Assembly (NCBI RefSeq): GCF_000719975.1
Contig: NZ_JOIJ01000007.1
Coordinates: forward strand, 1 to 64,000
Origin: Prauserella rugosa
GTDB lineage: Bacteria; Actinomycetota; Actinomycetes; Mycobacteriales; Pseudonocardiaceae
Direction of reading: 5' to 3'
DNA: 64,000 nt
The notes below the pieces were generated by a model. It searched no databases and had not been told where the DNA came from. It saw nothing but the letters and a program-made list of their open reading frames with translations. A program made the position numbers and the translations under genes. Below, piece after piece: positions 61,222-64,000 of this stretch. The stretch's first letter is position 1, and the number at the start of each line of letters is the position of its first letter.

Positions 61222-62079
61222 TCAGCGGTCGAAGTAGTCCTCGATGCCGCGCGTGATGGCCTCCGCGTAGCGTTCGCGGCCCTCGGGCGTCGACATGGCC
61301 CTGGCCTCGTCGGGGTTGCGCATGTTCCCGCACTCGACGAGTACGGCGGGCACCGTCGACAGGTTCAGCCCCGCGAGGTCGTCGCGTCCGTCGAAGCCCT
61401 CGGTGGAGGCGATGTAGTCGGCGGTCGACAGTCCGGCATCGGTCATCCCCGCCACCATGGCCCGCGCCAGGCGCACGGCAGGTCCGCGCTGGGCGTCGTT
61501 CAACGGAGGGTCGGAGTAGATGACGTGGAAACCGCTCGCGTCCGAGTCCGTCCCGTCGGCGTGGATCGACACGACCGCGTCGGCGCCGGCCCGGTTACCG
61601 ATGGCGGCGCGCTCGTCGACGCACGGTCCGACGCCGTCGTCGTCCTCTCGGGTCAGCTGCACGCGCACGCCCTGACGGGTGAGCCGGTCGCGTACCGCCT
61701 CGGCGACGGCGAAGTTGAACGCGTGCTCGCCGTAGCCGTCGTCGGTGCTGGTGCCGGTGGAGTTGCAGTGCTTGCGTTCGCCCCGGCCGTTCGGCACCTT
61801 GCGTTCGATCCGGTCCAGATTGGCGCCGTTGCGGCCGTTGTGCCCGGGGTCGAGGACCACGAGGGGTGCGTCCGCGCGAGGGGGAGCCGCGCGTTTCGGC
61901 CGGTCCGCGGCCGACGAGGCCGCGCCGCCGGACTCGCCGGGAGCCGGGTCTGCCGCGGTGCACGACGCCAGCAGCACACCCGCGCAGACCACCGCGACCA
62001 CGCCGCGCAGCGACCTGCCCGCGCTCCTGCGTGGTGGCTTTGCCGTTTCGGAGCCCCCCGAACCTCGCACGGCATCCAC
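61222..62079 (-). CDS. Lipoprotein N-acetylmuramoyl-L-alanine amidase
   Basis: A 285-residue Amidase_3 protein cleaving peptidoglycan amide bonds. A lipobox LLASC (about residue 40) follows a hydrophobic signal, so it is a membrane lipoprotein. Zinc ligands are in VVLDPGHNGRNG (His) and YGEHAFNFAVAEAV (Glu), and HADGTDSDASGFHV plus VLVECGNMRNPDEAR give the third His and catalytic Glu. The same gene sits beside ybaB, recR and dnaX in mycobacteria (Rv3717 type). It is divergent from ybaB. Confidence 0.92.
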   Translation of the reverse strand: MDAVRGSGGSETAKPPRRSAGRSLRGVVAVVCAGVLLASCTAADPAPGESGGAASSAADRPKRAAPPRADAPLVVLDPGHNGRNGANLDRIERKVPNGRGERKHCNSTGTSTDDGYGEHAFNFAVAEAVRDRLTRQGVRVQLTREDDDGVGPCVDERAAIGNRAGADAVVSIHADGTDSDASGFHVIYSDPPLNDAQRGPAVRLARAMVAGMTDAGLSTADYIASTEGFDGRDDLAGLNLSTVPAVLVECGNMRNPDEARAMSTPEGRERYAEAITRGIEDYFDR

Positions 62080-62147
62080 GTTGCCACACTCGGGGCGACT
62101 AGGCTGACCGATACAGCCACTCCAGCGACGAGATCGGATCGACCACC

Positions 62148-62513
62148 ATGGTGCAGCCCGGCGGCGGAATGCCCGACATGCAGCAGATCCTGCAGCAGGC
62201 CCAGCAGATGCAGCAGCAGATGCTCGAGGCGCAGCAGGAGATCGCGCAGGCCGAGGTCACCGGCACCTCGGGCGGTGGCATGGTCACCGCCACGGTGAGC
62301 GGTGAGCTCGAGCTCAAGAAGCTCGACATCGACCCCAAGATCGTGGACCCCGACGACGTCGAGACGCTGTCCGACCTGGTCGTCGCGGCTGTGCGGGACG
62401 CGACGAGCAACGCGCAGCAGCTCCAGCAGGAGAAGCTCGGCCCGATCGCGGGCGGGCTCGGCGGCGGTGAGGGTCTGCCCGGCATGGGCAACCTCGGTCT
62501 TCCCGGAATGTAA
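62148..62513 (+). CDS. ybaB: YbaB/EbfC nucleoid-associated protein
   Basis: A 121-residue protein: [53 protein letters not shown] in sequence order is the EbfC/YbaB dimer core, a helix followed by a beta meander. The Gly-rich end ([20 protein letters not shown]) is typical of actinobacteria. It binds DNA as a small dimer. It ends 2 nt before recR, the conserved dnaX-ybaB-recR unit. Confidence 0.95.
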   Translation: MVQPGGGMPDMQQILQQAQQMQQQMLEAQQEIAQAEVTGTSGGGMVTATVSGELELKKLDIDPKIVDPDDVETLSDLVVAAVRDATSNAQQLQQEKLGPIAGGLGGGEGLPGMGNLGLPGM

Positions 62514-62515
62514 GC

Positions 62516-63112
62516 GTGTACGAAGGTGTCGTTCAGGACCTGATCGACGAGCTGGGCCGGCTGCCCGGCGTCGGTCCGAAGAGTGCCCAGCGCATCGCGT
62601 TCCACCTGCTGGCCTCCGACCCGCAGGACATCGGCAGGTTGCGCGAGGTGCTCGGCAAGGTCGCCGAGGGCGTCCGGTTCTGCGAGGTGTGCGGCAACGT
62701 CTCCGAGGCCGAGCGCTGCCGCATCTGCAACGACGTGCGGCGCGACTCGTCGTTGATCTGTGTCGTCGAGGAACCCAAGGACGTACTGGCAGTCGAGCGC
62801 ACGCGCGAGTTCCGTGGCCGCTACCACGTGCTGGGCGGCGCTCTGGATCCGTTGTCGGGCGTGGGCCCCGATCAGCTTCGGATCAAGGATCTGCTCACCC
62901 GGATCGGCGCCGAGGAGGTCACCGAGGTGATCATCGCGACCGACCCGAACACCGAGGGCGAGGCGACCGCCACCTACCTGGTGCGGATGCTGCGTGATTT
63001 CCCCGGCCTCAACGTGACCCGCCTGGCCTCGGGCCTTCCCATGGGCGGCGACCTCGAGTTCGCCGACGAGTTGACGCTCGGCCGCGCGCTGTCCGGCCGG
63101 CGCGCGCTGTAG
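62516..63112 (+). CDS. recR: Recombination protein RecR
   Basis: A 198-residue RecR: helix-hairpin-helix [21 protein letters not shown] (about residue 9), zinc finger [16 protein letters not shown] (about residue 57), and a Toprim domain [16 protein letters not shown] with [13 protein letters not shown] (about 144). It loads RecA with RecFO at gaps. GTG 62516 starts 2 nt after the ybaB stop, so translation is probably coupled. Confidence 0.97.
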   Translation: MYEGVVQDLIDELGRLPGVGPKSAQRIAFHLLASDPQDIGRLREVLGKVAEGVRFCEVCGNVSEAERCRICNDVRRDSSLICVVEEPKDVLAVERTREFRGRYHVLGGALDPLSGVGPDQLRIKDLLTRIGAEEVTEVIIATDPNTEGEATATYLVRMLRDFPGLNVTRLASGLPMGGDLEFADELTLGRALSGRRAL

Positions 63113-63132
63113 TCCCACCGAGGCTGCCGACG

Positions 63133-63753
63133 ATGCGCCCGGCAGACACCGGGGCGGGACCGGACCCGGCCACGACCGAGCGGTTCGCCGCCGAAGCGGC
63201 GACCCGGGTGCTGGCCGCGCCGCCGCGGCTCGGCTCCGTTCGTCTGCTCGCCGTCGACGGCCCTTCCGGTGCGGGCAAGACGCGGCTGGCTGCCGAGATC
63301 GGTGACGTCCTGCGCGCCCGCGGAGTCGACACCGCTCAGGTGAGCACCGACGACTTCGCGACGTGGGACGAACCGGTGTCGTGGTGGCCGCGACTCGCCG
63401 CGGGCGTGCTGGAGCCGCTCGCGGAGGGGCGGCCCGGTCGGTACCGGCGCACCGAGTGGTCGGCGCATGGTCAGCCGTACCCGGGGTCGTGGGTGGACGT
63501 TCCGGCAGCCGACGTGCTGGTGCTCGAGGGAGTCTCCTCCGGGCGCCGCTCGGTGCGCGGCGTGGTGTCGGTGCTGTGCTGGCTGGACCACGGTGACGAG
63601 GCGGCGCGACTCGAGCGCGCCGTCGGCAGGGACGGCGAGTGGTCCAGACCGCACCTGCGCGCGTGGCAGCGCTTCGAGGCCGGATGGTTCGCGGTGGACG
63701 AGCCGTGGAAGGCGGCACACCTTCGGTATTCGGCTGAATGGACTAACCACTGA
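63133..63753 (+). CDS. P-loop uridine kinase-like protein
   Basis: A 206-residue nucleotide kinase of the uridine kinase-like family: Walker A VDGPSGAGKTRLAAE (about residue 43), STDDFATWDEPVSWWPRLAAGVL for substrate binding, DVLVLEGVSSGRRS (about residue 132) as Walker B-like, and the LIDRR-type LERAVGRDGEWSRPHLRAWQRFEAGWF region. Common after recR in actinobacteria, role unproven. The start ATG 63133 lies 20 nt after recR, so it may share its transcript. Confidence 0.85.
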   Translation: MRPADTGAGPDPATTERFAAEAATRVLAAPPRLGSVRLLAVDGPSGAGKTRLAAEIGDVLRARGVDTAQVSTDDFATWDEPVSWWPRLAAGVLEPLAEGRPGRYRRTEWSAHGQPYPGSWVDVPAADVLVLEGVSSGRRSVRGVVSVLCWLDHGDEAARLERAVGRDGEWSRPHLRAWQRFEAGWFAVDEPWKAAHLRYSAEWTNH

Positions 63754-63947
63754 ACGAGAACGGGCCGAAACTGCAGGAATTCGGGCACGTTCCGTTGTCG
63801 TAATTCCGATTGCCAGCGCCATTCCGGGCGTCAAGTAGCGCGATCGTAACCTCAGGCGCTTAAGGAAACGGCAACCAAGCGCTAAGGTCTGCCTCCATCT
63901 GCGCCCGTCTGGGCGTTACCGAACTGACCTTCTCAAGGGGTGCGAAC

Positions 63948-64000
63948 ATGCTCCACTCACGAGTGACGCGCACGCGCCGCCTCGCCCTGATCGGGCTGGC
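63948..64000 (+). CDS. Start of a probable exported protein (truncated by window edge)
   Basis: ATG 63948 with AAGGGG upstream opens MLHSRVTRTRRLALIGLA, a positive N-region followed by a hydrophobic stretch, as in a signal peptide. The family cannot be told. A direct repeat (GCGCTTAAGG, GCGCTAAGG) lies in its promoter region, and TAAGGT there is a -10-like hexamer. Confidence 0.6.
   Translation, partial: MLHSRVTRTRRLALIGL

Overview
The window is very GC-rich actinobacterial chromosome with a strong wobble-position GC bias. Several genes point to a mycolata-type actinomycete, most likely the family Pseudonocardiaceae (Saccharomonospora, Amycolatopsis or Prauserella type): a mycothiol-dependent isomerase-family enzyme, a mycoredoxin-like glutaredoxin, Ddn-like deazaflavin oxidoreductases, an EspG-like ESX chaperone, an XRE/DUF5753 plus DUF397 pair, and an LAxTG sortase-E-type surface protein. 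The family is inferred; no rRNA is present. The right end (ffs SRP RNA, dnaX, lipoprotein amidase, ybaB, recR) is conserved actinobacterial core synteny.

Layout. 0-6 kb: end of an unknown gene, espG-like gene, NCS2 uracil permease, thioesterase and exported proteins, including a Thr/Pro-rich wall-anchored protein. 6-13 kb: pirin, small acetyltransferases, a cyclase/acyl-CoA ligase pair, DinB-fold enzymes, a VOC protein and a probable 6C small RNA. 13-24 kb: nhaA, a methyltransferase, a Ddn-hemerythrin fusion, the lutABC lactate operon, a TetR/Ddn pair with two operator palindromes, IclR with an orphan catC, and the furA-katA oxidative stress pair. 24-36 kb: glutaredoxin, a charged coiled-coil protein, an ABC drug exporter with its divergent MarR regulator, an ECF sigma factor with a 63-residue partner, a FUSC exporter, tyrA, an M20 amidohydrolase, tadA with its companion gene, and tRNA-Ser(CGA). 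36-46.7 kb is the most accessory-looking part: a secreted nuclease, a four-gene operon coding for an FtsK/SpoIIIE-type ATPase and tiny helical proteins, a flavoprotein/SnoaL pair, a K+ channel, a DUF4396 protein behind a CsoR-like box, and DUF2795 genes. 46.7-64 kb: metH under a probable SAH riboswitch, tRNA-Ser(GGA), trkA with a disrupted trkH, gnd, the XRE/DUF397 locus, then the ffs-dnaX-ybaB-recR core.

Two things stand out. (1) Five intergenic arrays of a 9-bp core, CGCAACACG, repeat on an exact 21-bp lattice (28 units). All lie just after a stop codon between codirectional genes, in either orientation. (2) The ATPase operon at 38.2-41.9 kb resembles a stripped-down type VII-like translocation or assembly module: a soluble three-module ATPase and two 86-residue helical proteins that both end in ARL. 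Other notable signals are the trkH lesions (one nonsense codon and one frameshift), leaderless-type starts with a -10 hexamer 6-7 nt upstream, a leader mini-ORF coupled to lutA, and the TetR and CsoR-type operators. Many long antisense reading frames are GC-bias artefacts and were left out.
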